Shown in pieces: positions 10,095-20,365 of a stretch of DNA of 64,000 nt (position 1 is the first letter of the stretch; each line of letters opens with the position of its first letter). Source of the stretch: Phascolarctos cinereus (taxonomy: Eukaryota > Chordata > Mammalia > Diprotodontia > Phascolarctidae); assembly GCF_002099425.1 (NCBI RefSeq), contig NW_018343972.1:6773501-6837500 (forward strand), in the 5' to 3' direction. A program made the translations under genes and the position numbers. Under the pieces are notes generated by a model. The model made no database searches and was not told the DNA's origin. It saw only the letters and a list, made by a program, of their open reading frames with translations.

Positions 10095-10212
10095 AAAATA
10101 GGAAGCCGGTCAATAAGCATTTATTAAGCCCTAACTCTATGCCACACACAGTGCTAAGCACTGGAGAAACAAAGAAAGGCCTCTGCCCTTGAGGAGCTCA
10201 CATTACATACAA
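10095..10212 (-). mobile_element. L2/L3-type LINE, 3' end
   Basis: CAATAAGCATTTATTAAGCC, then CAGTGCTAAGCACTGGAGA, then CTTGAGGAGCTCACATTACA in reverse complement. Confidence 0.88.
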
Positions 10213-10479
10213 GAAACGCACAGTGCGAATGGGAGGTCACCTCAGAGGGAAGGCATTCACAGTAGTGGCAAGGGAGACGGAAAGACCAGTTTTTATCCCA
10301 TTTTATAAATCAAAGTGTGGAAACATTAGGAGACTTTCCAAGAATGACATAAGCAGGATGGATAAGAGCCAGAACCCAAATTTCAGCCTTCCAACTTCAA
10401 GGCCAGACACAAAGGAGCATCCTGGCAAACTCAGCAATTAGATACAAGTTGGCAAAAGTAGCAGCAGCCAGCATCGAGG

Positions 10480-10665
10480 AGTGGAAAGACCATCAGGAAT
10501 TAAGTCAGAAGACTTGGGTTAGAATCCTGCCTCTGATGCTAGCCAAACAACCTTGAATAAATCATTTTATTTTCTTAATTTGCAAATTGGAGGCAATCAT
10601 TATTGTACAATGTACCACACAAGTATGGCACAAGAATTAAATGAGGTAATAGTTAATGAACTGAG
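10480..10665 (+). mobile_element. MIR SINE
   Basis: GAGTGGAAAGACCATCAGGA, AAGACTTGGGTTAGAATCCT and TTAATTTGCAAATTGGAGGC match the ordered blocks of MIR. It is diverged, and the 3' end fades near TTAATGAACTGAGATG. Confidence 0.7.
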
Positions 10666-10869
10666 ATGTACATCTAAACACGTATTGAGTGGGAGACAAA
10701 ACAATTCAGTAAGACAAATCTATGAGATTGAGAGACAAGCTGTATTAGGGACCAAGAAGCTTCTCAAAACTTCTGATTGGGGTAAGAGTGAGATGTAGAA
10801 AGTCGGGGGGAAATGAAAGCCCTAATACTCAGGTTTAGGGTTCAGTTCCTTGTGACTGGCTCAGGTTGG

Positions 10870-11140
10870 CGCTGGGATTTCTGACAAATTGAATGGACTC
10901 ATTTCAACTTTTATAAATACCCAAATTAACTACAAAGGACCTATGAAGGAAGATGCCATCTGTATCCAAAGAACTGACAAATAGAAGTATTTATAGAATG
11001 ATTTTACATATACATACATATTTGTGTCTGATGGTAGCCACCTCTAGGGTTGGGAGGGGGGAGAAAAAAAGAAATTTACATGCTAATTTTATTATATATT
11101 TAAAAGGAATAGCAAGTTGTGCATAAATACCACTGACACG
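10870..11140 (+). mobile_element. L1 3' untranslated end (marsupial type)
   Basis: It contains TGTATCCAAAGAACTGACAA, then TTTGTGTCTGATGGTAGCCA, CCTCTAGGGTTGGGAGGGG, and AAATTTACATGCTAATTTTA followed by AGGAATAGCAAGTTGT. The same block recurs in reverse at 43.27-43.49 and 45.60-45.84 kb, which confirms a dispersed L1-type family. It is strongly 5'-truncated. Confidence 0.82.
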
Positions 11141-11159
11141 GAAAAACTAATTAATAGAG

Positions 11160-11275
11160 GACATAAGGTGCTGTGAAAGCCAACATGGTGTAGTGGAAGA
11201 ATTCTGCACTTGGAAGAAGTTGTGCATTCTACACCTGTCCCAGATACGTACTAATTGTATGTCTATAGGAAAGGC
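11160..11275 (+). mobile_element. MIR-family SINE, 5' half
   Basis: CCAACATGGTGTAGTGGAAG and TTCTGCACTTGGAAGAAGT are the tRNA-like head and linker. The copy ends before the CORE tail. Confidence 0.6.
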
Positions 11276-11377
11276 AATTCGCAGTGGCCCCACATAACAT
11301 CACATCACAGCAGTGATGAAATCACAGGTCTGGACCAAAGCCTTACCCTTCCTCACTCCCACCAGCTTTTTGTTCCA

Positions 11378-11432
11378 ACAACAACAACAACAAAAATAAT
11401 GGCAGCAGCAGTAACAACAACAACTACTAGAC
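11378..11432. repeat. (CAA)n trinucleotide repeat, imperfect
   Basis: CAACAACAACAACAACAA, a short non-repeat spacer with GCAGCAGCAG, then AACAACAACAACTAC. Confidence 0.9.
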
Positions 11433-11524
11433 ACCACCTTATAGCCTCTATTAATTAATTTATCTGTGTCAGTGCCTTCCTGAGCTGAGTACATCTTAGG
11501 GTACTTACTGCCTACTTACATACC

Positions 11525-11735
11525 TGAGAAACAGTCAGGCATGGTGGAAAGAACATTGGATTAGAGTTGAAAGATCTATCTTCCAGTTCTGAATCTGCCA
11601 CTAACTATCCATATGATCATAAGCAAGTCACTACTATTCTTGGGGCCTCAGTTTCCTTATTTGTAAAATGTGAGGATTAAGCTAGATAATCCCTAAAGTC
11701 ACTCCTACCTCTAATACTATGGATTCACTAACTAC
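11525..11735 (+). mobile_element. MIR-family SINE
   Basis: GGCATGGTGGAAAGAACATT, CAGTTCTGAATCTGCCACTA, GGGGCCTCAGTTTCCTTATT and GCTAGATAATCCCTAAAGTC occur in order. The full length of the family is retained. Confidence 0.85.
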
Positions 11736-12790
11736 TTTACAAGGTTGTACTGAGAAAAGTGCTTTATAACCCTGAAATTAACAAAAATGAGAGCTCTTCT
11801 GACCATAAAGAATTTTAAGTGCTGACACAGGTTACCAGTGGTGATAATGAGATTTCTTTCACTGATGGCTTTTAAGAACAGCAGAAGTGCCTATCAATCT
11901 AAAATGGAAATATCCATTTCTAGGTAGCTTACAGCTCTAATGCCATGATATTTATTAAAGGTTGGTATTATAGCAGGAGAGAAAGAACTTAGTTGCTCTT
12001 TGGCATTTTTTTGAAGACCTGAGGCTGCCAACTGAGGAGTAGTTAGGCAAACCACACATCGCAATTCTCCATGCTTATCCTCCCAGTGAAGGGCATATCA
12101 CACTTAATCAGTTTTCAAGTCAAAAGATAGTTTTGTTTTCTAAATGCCTTTGCCATGAGCTACACCTGGGATTTGAAAAATCCATAGAAGATCTTGATTT
12201 GCACATCATTGTTGGTTGCAAAGGCTCTGAGTTGAGAACTCAGCTGTCAACGGGAAATGAGGCAGAGTGTCAGACCTGCTCCTTCCCATGGGCCCCCCTT
12301 AGCTTCTCCTGGGCTGATTCACCGGAGGCAGTGAAGATGAGCAAATAGGATTTAAAAGCATGGGATGAGAATGCACACTGAAAAAGAAAGGACTGTCATT
12401 AGGTTGCTTTTCTGTCTGTAATGACTGTTCAAAGACCATCAACTTTAAGTATTAAGGTTTTCAAAACCAGGAAATTTTTACATGCAACTTAATGTAAGCA
12501 AATCATTTATGTTCACAAAATTCCAAATTTACTCATGCAAACAGCATTTTCACATGCAAATTGGGTAGTTAGAGATTGTGCTAATTGAGTAGTACATGGA
12601 AACCAATGTTCTTTGCATGCCCAAATGGGAATGTATGGGAGGATAGCTCAAGAAACTGGCTGGGAAAGGGACTGAAAGTCATTTTAACAGAGTTCATTGT
12701 TTGTGACTGGTTTGTTCAATTGCTTAGATAATAATGATCATAAGGCCAGATCTATTGAGAGTTTCAGCATGATGGAATGCCTAGGTCACT
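11736..12790. other. long repeat-free block, possible conserved non-coding sequence
   Basis: More than 1 kb without any repeat that I recognise, rare in this window. The part at about 12120-12620 has a more even composition, with direct copies of CATGCAAA near 12535 and 12555 and octamer-like ATGCAAAT at 12554-12561. No open frame resembles a known protein. A distal regulatory element is possible but unproven. Confidence 0.4.
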
Positions 12791-12794
12791 ACAT

Positions 12795-12892
12795 ACAGAC
12801 ACTGTATATAACATAAACTCACTGAGAGGAGAAACTTTTGTTTTTGCCATTTCCTCCAGCACTTAGCACACTGCCTGGAACATAGTAGGCTC
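12795..12892 (+). mobile_element. L2-type LINE 3' end
   Basis: ACTCACTGAGAGGAGAAACT, CTCCAGCACTTAGCACACTG and CCTGGAACATAGTAGGCTC. The LINE is cut off where the RPS23 retrocopy begins, suggesting that the retrocopy inserted into it. Confidence 0.85.
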
Positions 12893-12923
12893 CTTTGGCT
12901 CTAAGAGCCATGTAGCTAGCAGG

Positions 12924-13500
12924 ATGGGTAAGTACGGTAGGTTCCACATGTTCCAGAAACTCCATAATTAACAGTGGGACAAGAAGTGTTAAAACAAGCA
13001 AAATAAAAAAAGGAGCATATGGACACAGCACTCGAGGCCAATCCCCTTTAGGTGAGAATGTTGTCCTGGAGAAAGTAGATGTGGGGGCAGCTAGGTAGAG
13101 TAGTGAATAGAGCACCGGCCCTGGATTCAGAAGGACCTGAGTTCAAATGTGGCCTCAGACACATAACACTTACTACCTGTGTGACCCTGGGCAAGTCACT
13201 AACCCCATTGCTGAACCAAAAAAAAAAAAGAGATGCGGAAGTGTGTGAGAGTTCAGCTAATCAAGAACAGCAAGAAAATTGCAGGCTTTCTTCCTAATTC
13301 TGGCTCTTTGAATTTTATTGAAGAAAATGATGAAGTTTTAGTAGCGGATTTGGGTCATAAGGGTCATGCTTTCCATGATATTCCTGGAGTCTGGTTCAAA
13401 GTTGTAAGAATAGCCAATGTTTCCTTTCTGGCTTTTTACAAAGACAAGAAGGAGAGACCAAGATCATGAAGTCATTCTTTCAATAAAATTTTTCCTTATA
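12924..13500 (+). pseudogene. RPS23P: RPS23 processed pseudogene, split by a SINE
   Basis: An intronless, dead copy of 40S ribosomal protein S23 (143 aa, at the decoding centre of the small subunit). The first part, from ATG at 12924, reads MGK then diverges. Blocks such as KL, the TGGACACAGCACT region (parent 'LGTAL'), GCCAATCCCCTTTA ('ANPF') and GAGAAAGTAGATGT ('EKVGV') align in order, with in-frame stops. The second part, from 13233, is an open frame of 78 residues: [36 protein letters not shown], then KKERPRS and a stop. Between the halves about eight codons of the parent ('EAKQPNSA') are gone and a SINE sits at the break. AATAAA at 13482-13487 is the inherited poly(A) signal. No intron remnants are seen. 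The name follows the parent gene; which pseudogene number it would carry is unknown. Confidence 0.95.
13084..13230 (+). mobile_element. marsupial CORE-SINE inside the RPS23 pseudogene
   Basis: GGGGCAGCTAGGTAGAGTAG, CCTGAGTTCAAATGTGGCC, CTGTGTGACCCTGGGCAAGT and a tail of A residues. Flanking sequences AGATGTGG (13077-13084) and AGATGCGG (13231-13238) look like an 8-bp target duplication with one later substitution. The SINE therefore landed after the retrocopy was in place. Confidence 0.92.
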
Positions 13501-13654
13501 ATTGAATATATTTATATATTTGAATTGTTGAAATACATGGAATTTAATAAAATATTAGACTAACAAAGGAACTAGAACTTGGTCCATCTCCTTGTAGATA
13601 ATATTTTTCAAATTTTGTCCATGTGAGAGGTACCTGATTGGCTTTTAGATTGTA

Positions 13655-13905
13655 GTCTACAGCTGGGTGGTACAGTGGATAGAGTTCTGGAACTAGAGTT
13701 AGGAATACCTGAATTCAAATTCAGCTTCAGACACTTACTAGCTGTGACCCTGGGCAAGTCATTTAATCTCAGTTTCCTCAATTGTAAAATAGGGATAATA
13801 GCCATTGTGAGGATGAAATGACATATTATTTTAAAGCATTTAGCACAGGGCCTGGAACATAGTAGGTGTTATATAAAAGCTCATTCCTTTCCCCTTCAAA
13901 AATTA
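13655..13905 (+). mobile_element. full-length CORE-SINE
   Basis: TACAGCTGGGTGGTACAGTG, GACCCTGGGCAAGTCATTTA, CAGTTTCCTCAATTGTAAAA and the end GGCCTGGAACATAGTAGGTG, then TCATTCCTTTCCCCTT. Head, CORE and LINE-like tail are all present. Confidence 0.9.
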
Positions 13906-13914
13906 AGAAAGCAC

Positions 13915-14850
13915 CTTTTTATGAGACCAATAAAGTCCTAAAGCCTAAATTATAGAAACATAAAACACAGAAGGAAAACTATGGGCCAATATCATTAATG
14001 AATATTGACTCAAAAAATTCAAACAAAATTCTGTCAAACAGACTACACCAATTTATTCAAAATATCATTCATTATGATTTAGTTAGATTTATACCAGGAT
14101 GCAAGAGTGGTTCAAAATTAGGAAAAGCATCAACATAATTGATTATATTAAAAACCAAAACACCCCAAAACACATGATTATCTCAACAGATACAGAAAGT
14201 CCCTTTCACAAAGCTCAATAACCATTTATGCTTTTAAAAAACCTACAAAACATAGGCATAGATGGAAGTTTTAATATCAAAAATAGCATCTATTAGCATC
14301 AAAAGCAAGCAAATATGCAATAAAGATATACTAGAACCTTTTTCCCAATAAATATTGAAGACAAAGATGCCCACTCTCCCCACCATTAATTGATATAGTT
14401 CTAGAAATACTAGCCAACCGCCATAAAACAAGGGAAAGAAATTAAAAGCATAAACATAGGTAAAGAGAAGATAAAACTATCCCTATTTGCTGATAATATG
14501 ATGGTATACTTGGAAAATCCTCAGGAATCAGCAAAAATACCAATTAAGGTAATTAATAGCTTCAGCAAAGTTGCAAGCTACAAAATAAATAATAAAATCC
14601 AAAAAGAAACAATAGAAAGGGAAATCCCATTCCAAATAACAACAAAATGCTTAAAATATCTGGGAATCAACCTAACAAAGCACACAAAAGACATGTAAAT
14701 GCAATTACAAAGTACCCCTTAAAGAAATAAAGAATAACTTAGACAGCTAAAAAAATGTTCAGTGCTCGTGGCTGGACCATGCCAATATAATAAAATGAAA
14801 ATACTATTTAAAGTTAATTTACTTTTAATGCTATATCAATCAAATTACCT
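13915..14850 (+). mobile_element. L1 LINE, reverse-transcriptase segment of ORF2
   Basis: It starts with sequence matching the L1 block 'ISLMNIDAKILNKIL' (ATCATTAATGAATATTGACT), then '[14 protein letters not shown]' (near 14060-14100). The catalytic Y/FADD box is seen as 'LFADN' just before 14498, followed by an open stretch reading MMVYLENPQESA...YKINNKIQ...KYLGINLTK up to 14698. It is truncated on both sides and full of stops. The polarity is opposite to the L1 5' piece at 16.1-17.8 kb. Confidence 0.9.
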
Positions 14851-15939
14851 ACTTCTAATAATTTTTCCTACATTAGGATGTATTTTCCTTCTTCCTCTGT
14901 AAACATTATTATGTCTTTTCAGTTAATTTAACTTAGTCTATTTTAAGGTAAACTTAGTCTTACCAGCTGTCTGACCCATCCTAAAGTTCCCCCTCTCCCA
15001 TTTGTAAACCTTTTATCTAGTTTTGAAATTTTGGTTATTCATTTTAATTTCTTACTCTTAACTACTTATGTTATTCTTCCCTTCTTTTTTCCTCAAGCAT
15101 CAAGCAAAATTTCCCTTCTTAACCTATTTTGTTCATTAGTTCTTTTTTTAAAATTTCATTTCTGTACCTTTTTCTAAAAGAGATTTTTCCTTCTATTATT
15201 TACCTTCTCTTTCTGTCTATCTAAGACTTTCATTTTTCAGTTCATGATATTCATGGTGACTTAGTCCTTCTTTAGTCTCTGTATTCCTCATGGAATTTAA
15301 CTTTCTAAATTGCTTATCTTAGGTTCCCTTTTCTAAGGAAAACCTTAGATCTTGCCCACAATCCCCCTTTTTTCTATTGTGATTTTCCAAGAAGAAATAC
15401 TCATTCCTGCAGATGATAAAAAGGACATTGTCTCATGGTAGGAATTTTCCTATGTCCGTGACCGTACAATTCATTACTGACCTTTGCCCCCACTTTGTCC
15501 ATATTTCCACACTACCTAAAAATCTCCCTCCATGACCTCCTACTCTTCCAGGTGTCAGTTGCCCCCTAGAGCTCTGCTACCCCTTCTTCTGAGGTAGCAT
15601 CCCTATTCTAAGCACTAAATCCCTGTAGATGATGCTGATAATAAGGTCCCCACTTCCCTTTATATAATATCGCTCTTCTCCTATCAGAGCATTTATCTGT
15701 ATTAGTCTCTCCCACTACTAAAACAAGATTTCCTCCTTTCTCCCTTTTTTGATCCCTTTCTTTGCTTCCTTGACCATTCTTCTGCAAGCTCTCTTCTCCC
15801 TGAGAGACTACAAGAGTTACTCCCCTTTCATTGTTAGACTTTGACTTGATTAGGATATATTACATATCCTCCTCTATCTTCTTCCTCCCTTTCTCCTACT
15901 TTGTGCTCTCCCATAGTATGTCATTTAGACACATACAGA
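14851..15939. other. unassigned T-rich block, possibly old LTR-type material on the minus strand
   Basis: About 1.1 kb, pyrimidine-rich on the plus strand, with no protein motif recognised. A minus-strand purine tract near 15361-15376 followed by TGTGGGC resembles the boundary between a polypurine tract and an LTR, but no second LTR or coding remnant is seen. If it is an endogenous-retrovirus fossil it is old and broken. Low confidence. Confidence 0.25.
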
Positions 15940-15957
15940 TACACACACACACACACA

Positions 15958-16010
<53 letters not shown>
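15940..16010. repeat. (CA)n microsatellite
   Basis: About 35 CA units with a single CATACA interruption near 15963. Confidence 0.97.
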
Positions 16011-16012
<2 letters not shown>

Positions 16013-16109
16013 TTCACCTGTAGGCAGGGTGTTGTGAGGATGGGTCATTGAGATTTCAGACCTGTTTCTCCACATTCACTTCTATTTGACTTCTGCCTTC
16101 ACTCTTCTC

Positions 16110-17800
16110 ACCTTGTATGCATTTAAAAAGTAACACCTCAATGGTCTTTCTGTTGCTATTTTGCTGTTGTTGTTGTCCTTGGTTGATGTATTTGTTTGTA
16201 CTTCTTGTATTACTATTGTTTGGGATGTTGGAGACTCGGATGGGCAGGGCAGATCACTTTGGGCTTCATCTTGAGCTCCGTTTCTCTTTGGATCACATTA
16301 GTTCATTCTCTCTTGTGGTTTCTGGTGGGTACAGAATAGTCTTGTGTTATTTGAATATTCTTTACTTTATGGCTGAAGGTTTTTCTTGTGGTTGCTTGAA
16401 GAATCTATTGTTTTTCAGTAGAATTTTAAAATTTAACCAATATGTGTCTTGGAGTTTACAGTTTAGAATTTGTTTTCCTGGAGACAATCTACAGATTTTT
16501 TTCAATTGGTACTTTTTCTGTGTTCAGATGTTCTGGGAAGCTTTTTTGTATAATTTCTTGAATTACAATGTTCAGGTTTTTTCACTTTACTTTGTTTTGT
16601 TTTTTACTAATCACGTACTTCTAAGGGATATATAATACTGATATTGTCTCCGTATCCTGCCTTTGAAATCATTATGTTTTGTTTGCATGGAGACCATTCT
16701 TTCTTTTAAAATTATTACTTTTTTGATTCTTTTTTTCCAGATTGTCTTTCACTTTCCTGCATTTGCATTCCCAAAAAGTTATCCTGTCTTTTCTTTCTTT
16801 GGTGCCACCTGCCACTATGGTTTCAAGTTTTTTTCTATTTTGCCAATTTTTTCTTTTTTGTAGTCTATAAATTCAGCTTTTACAACTCTTGTTTCTCTTT
16901 TAAACCATTCAAGAACATCCTGTTACAGTTTCATATACTCTTGGGATTCAAATGGTTCTTTGCCTCATTAGCTATTGATTCATTTTCTTCTGTCTTACAA
17001 TATTTGTTCATAAGTGTCTGGACTCACATAGCTGATCTGAAGGCCACTTCCCTTCAGTTATTAATATTTTCTCTATTAGTTATACCTAAAGTCTTTGAGA
17101 TTTTTGGGAATTTCAGGGTCTTTTCCCCCTTATTTTCCCCTATTGCTCACTTTCTGACTCTCTTTCCTTTGATGGTGATTTCCCTGGCACCAAGATCTCA
17201 AAGCATCTGAGCTTCTTCCAGTATTAGACAATTTTCAGTTTACCAGACTTGGTTTCTACCCCAATTGACTTATTGGGGGACAGAACTGGCTCCTTCTACA
17301 GATTGGGCTCTTTTTCTGAGGTTTGCTGGTGTGTCGCACAGCCACGCATATGTGTCTTGCCCCATTTTCCTCTTCTCCATTTTCTTTGTCAGCTATCTTT
17401 TAGTGCAGAGTACTGTCACACTGCTATTACAACCTGAAAAAATTTCTGCCTTTTAGATTTCCATGCACTGAGAATAGGAGTGGTCGGGGAGTTGAAGGGA
17501 GGGAATAGGTATAGAGTTAAGTTCTGTTGGAAGTATCCAAGTTAGCTTGTGTAGCACTGCTGTTGGGAGCATTGTGGACAGTGGGGGAGGGGGTGTTGAT
17601 GAGCATTAGTCATTAGAGAGTCTTCTCTGTTGGTTCATTGGATTTTAATTTTATTTGGAGTTTTTTGTGTTCTAGTCTATGGAAATAACTAAAATTGCTT
17701 TATCTCTAGTACATAATTCATATTTTGGAGAGGTTTGAGAGATCATGAGGATTAGAAAAATGTCTAGTCTTCCATCTTGTTGGTCACATGACCCAGAAAT
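16110..17800 (-). mobile_element. L1 LINE, 5' region and ORF1
   Basis: Read on the minus strand, the region at about 16390-16620 aligns with the C-terminal half of L1 ORF1 (ORF1p, the RNA-binding coat protein of L1). It shows 'QEIIQKSFPEHL', then 'TPRHILVKF', 'NSTEKQ', 'ILQATTRK' and 'ITQDYS', matching the known order (ENFPEL; TPRHIIVKF; KEKILKAAR; IRLTADFS). Upstream sequence to 17800 is A-rich coiled-coil-type coding and a 5' UTR beginning near CAAGATGGAAGACT. The plus-strand 172-codon frame at 16117-16635 is merely antisense to this. The copy has many stops and is clearly inactive. Confidence 0.8.
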
Positions 17801-17999
17801 TTCTCAATGAATTTTCAAAGGTTACCAGTGGTGGTTCAACAATCATATAATCAAGTTATTATGGTTGGCCAAGCCAGATGGCTTGAACATATTGGGAGTA
17901 ACTTTAGATGTTATCTTATCAGTGTCTAATTATTTGGAGTTTAAATTTCCTCAACCATTTTTTCTCATTTCCAGCCCAAAGAACATCTCCCTTGGCAAA
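17801..17999. other. no recognisable feature
   Basis: Short spacer between the L1 5' end and an L2/L3 tail. Nothing is recognised. Confidence 0.5.
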
Positions 18000-18570
18000 A
18001 TAATGAATCAATATTTATTGAACATTTGCTATGTTTCAAGCACTATACTGAGTGCTGGGGATATAGAAAGAGGCAAAGGATAGTCCATGACCTCAAGGAA
18101 CTCGTGGTCTAATGAGGGAGACAACAAATATATATAAACAACCTACATACAGGATAAATAGGAAATAACAGAGGGAAGGCATGAAAACTGAGAGAGGTCG
18201 AGAAAGGCTTCCTGAAGAAGATAGGATATTACTTTGGACTTAAAGGAAGCCAGGGAAGCCAATAGGTATTGATAGAGAGAGAAAACATTCCAAGCTTGGG
18301 AGAGACCTAGAAAAAATGCCCAGAGCCTAGAGATGAAATGTCTTCTTTGTGAAACAGCCAGGACACCAACGTCACAGGATCAAAGAATATCAGGCAGGGA
18401 GTACGATTTAGGAAGACTGGAAAGGTAGGTGGTTGCTAGGTTATAAAGGCTTTGAATGCCAAACAGAGCATTTTGTACTTGATCCTGCAGGTGATAGGAA
18501 GCCACTAGAGTTTATTGAGGGGGGGTGGGGAAAGGGGGTGACATGGTACCTTACTCAACAGAGTCAAAAA
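18000..18570 (-). mobile_element. L2/L3-type LINE, 3' part
   Basis: AATATTTATTGAACATTTGC, AAGCACTATACTGAGTGCTG, GACTTAAAGGAAGCCAGGG, ATAAAGGCTTTGAATGCCAA and GATCCTGCAGGTGATAGGAA all match the copy at 52.0 kb in order. It includes an accumulated G-run near 18520-18540. Confidence 0.92.
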
Positions 18571-18904
18571 CAAAACAGGCTAATCATCCAACCTTTCTCT
18601 ATCATCTTTTGTCATTATCTCACCCTGTGCCCAAGCAAGGATTCCTCTTTTTTGTTTCTTCACCACATCTTAGCTAGATTTAAATGTTTTTTGGTTGTTT
18701 CTGTTGTAGTTGGCATTTTTTCACAAGCTTCATCTCAGTGTGGGATTTAGTCTTGATGTTATTTTTACAGCACTGATTAAGGATAAATAGGCAAAGTTAT
18801 ATAAAATCACAAACGCAAGGAATACTATTGCCAAGCAACAGGTAGAAGTAAAGATTAACAGGGAGCTAACTAAAAGGCCTTCAGTTAATTCCAAAGGCAA
18901 AACT
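18571..18904. other. no recognisable feature
   Basis: About 330 bases without a repeat or coding signal that I can identify. Confidence 0.5.
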
Positions 18905-19160
18905 TACTGTTGTTCAATCATTTTAAGTTGTGTCCAACTCTTCATAAATCCATTTGAGGTTTTCTTGGCAAAGATACTAGAGTGATTTGCCACTTCCTTC
19001 TCCAGCACATTTTTGCAGATTAGGAAATTGAGGCAAACAGGGTTAAATGACTTGCCCAAAATCACACAGCTAGTAAGTATCTGAGGCCAAATTTGAACTC
19101 AGGTCTTGCCAACCCTAGGCCCAGTACTTTATCCACTGTGCCACCTAGCTGCCTCTGACT
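18905..19160 (-). mobile_element. full-length composite SINE (RTE-tailed CORE-SINE)
   Basis: TACTGTTGTTCAATCATTTT, GGTTTTCTTGGCAAAGATAC, AGATTAGGAAATTGAGGCAA, ATCACACAGCTAGTAAGTAT and CCACCTAGCTGCC. It has the same architecture as 9290-9532. Confidence 0.92.
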
Positions 19161-19204
19161 CCAAGGAGACATACTTCTAAATCACAGATTCACCAAAAGT
19201 ATGT

Positions 19205-19262
19205 CTTAATAATAATACCTGATATTTATACAACACTCTAAGATTTACAAAGTGCTTTGCAT
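19205..19262 (-). mobile_element. MIR-family SINE, 3' tail only
   Basis: TAATACCTGATATTTATACA and ACAAAGTGCTTTGCATCC correspond to the reversed tail (GCTTTGCAAACC...) of the copy at 5530-5790. Confidence 0.7.
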
Positions 19263-19309
19263 CCATTGAATGTCCCCTGTGGCTGGAATTTTCCCGTCAA
19301 TGGAATTCC

Positions 19310-19432
19310 ATTTCATTCAGCAAACATTTATTTAGTTCTTGCTAAGGATAAAGCACTATGCAAAGATAAGTAAAACATGCTGGCTACAGAATGGAAGAGG
19401 ATGTGATATACACACAATTGCCCATAAAGGTG
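19310..19432 (-). mobile_element. L2/L3-type LINE, 3' end
   Basis: CATTCAGCAAACATTTATTT, then AAAGCACTATGCAAAGATAA in reverse complement. Confidence 0.7.
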
Positions 19433-19444
19433 AAGCTGTACTCT

Positions 19445-19548
19445 ACTAGTCTATAAGTTCTATGAGGTTGGAAATCATGTATTTCTCCCAATATCTAGCA
19501 TGGTATTATATATACAATAGGCACTTGATAAATGTTTACTGTTGGCAG
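19445..19548 (+). mobile_element. L2-type LINE 3' end
   Basis: AGTCTATAAGTTCTATGAGG, CCAATATCTAGCATGGTATT and GGCACTTGATAAATGTTTAC. Here two LINE tails of opposite polarity sit next to each other. Confidence 0.75.
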
Positions 19549-20195
19549 AAAAGGGACAGTGACAGGCACATAGTGTTTAATAAATGCATGTCTACTGACA
19601 ATTGTAAAGAGGATGCATTTGGGATCCTGGAGTTGGATGCACATGCCAGTGCTTCAGAGAATCATAAGTAGAATACAAGTATCACCAATACTTTTGTACT
19701 AGGTATAATCAGAGGAACCATCCTTGTCCCATCTCCATCAGCACTGGTTAGAGTACCTCCCACTGAGCATGCTTGAATTGGTTCCTTTTCAGTGACACAT
19801 TTGTCCTAAAGCCTTCTGGTAAAGGCTAGCTCAGTGTGCTACGCTCAGTACTAAAACACTTGCTGTGCTGGAATGAGAGAGACAACTATTCCTTGGCTCC
19901 CTGTGATTACGGCAGTTGCTGGTCCCTGGGCAATTTGCAGGCAGCAAGGTCACCATCCTAGCATCTTCTGATTAGGGAAAGTACACATGTAAAACAAAAT
20001 ATGGTTCCTGCTCAACAGATTTTATGTTAGAGAATAGAAAAGAACATAGGCAGTTTTCCTATGTGGTCAATCAATAATTTCAGGTGCAGAATTTGTTGTT
20101 TGGCATTTTTTATAAGACTTACAATTTCATTGTAAGAGGGAATTTGAAGTGAGGATATTCACTGGAAATTCCAAATGAGGAAATTCCCTCTACCA
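19549..20195. other. no recognisable feature
   Basis: About 650 bases. The only frame near 19462-19671 overlaps the LINE tail and has no domain. Confidence 0.5.
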
Positions 20196-20199
20196 ATAC

Positions 20200-20365
20200 A
20201 GATAGGCACCTTATCTAGAACTTAGAGACTTAGAGTGGCCTGTGTCACTGAGAGGTTAAATGATTTGCCTACAATCATACAGGAAGTATAAATCAAAGAC
20301 AGGCCTTGAATCTATATCTTTCCAACCGAAATACTGGCTCTCATTCTACCACACTGTCTACTAAG
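20200..20365 (-). mobile_element. MIR SINE
   Basis: GGTTAAATGATTTGCCTACA, TCATACAGGAAGTATAAATC and CATTCTACCACACTGTCT form the reversed MIR core and head. It is old. Confidence 0.75.

Noticed and set aside
16117-16635. A 172-codon plus-strand frame rich in Phe, Leu and Cys that looks membrane-like
   Set aside because: It is antisense to L1 ORF1. The A-rich ORF1 coding strand gives a T-rich, hydrophobic-looking complement.
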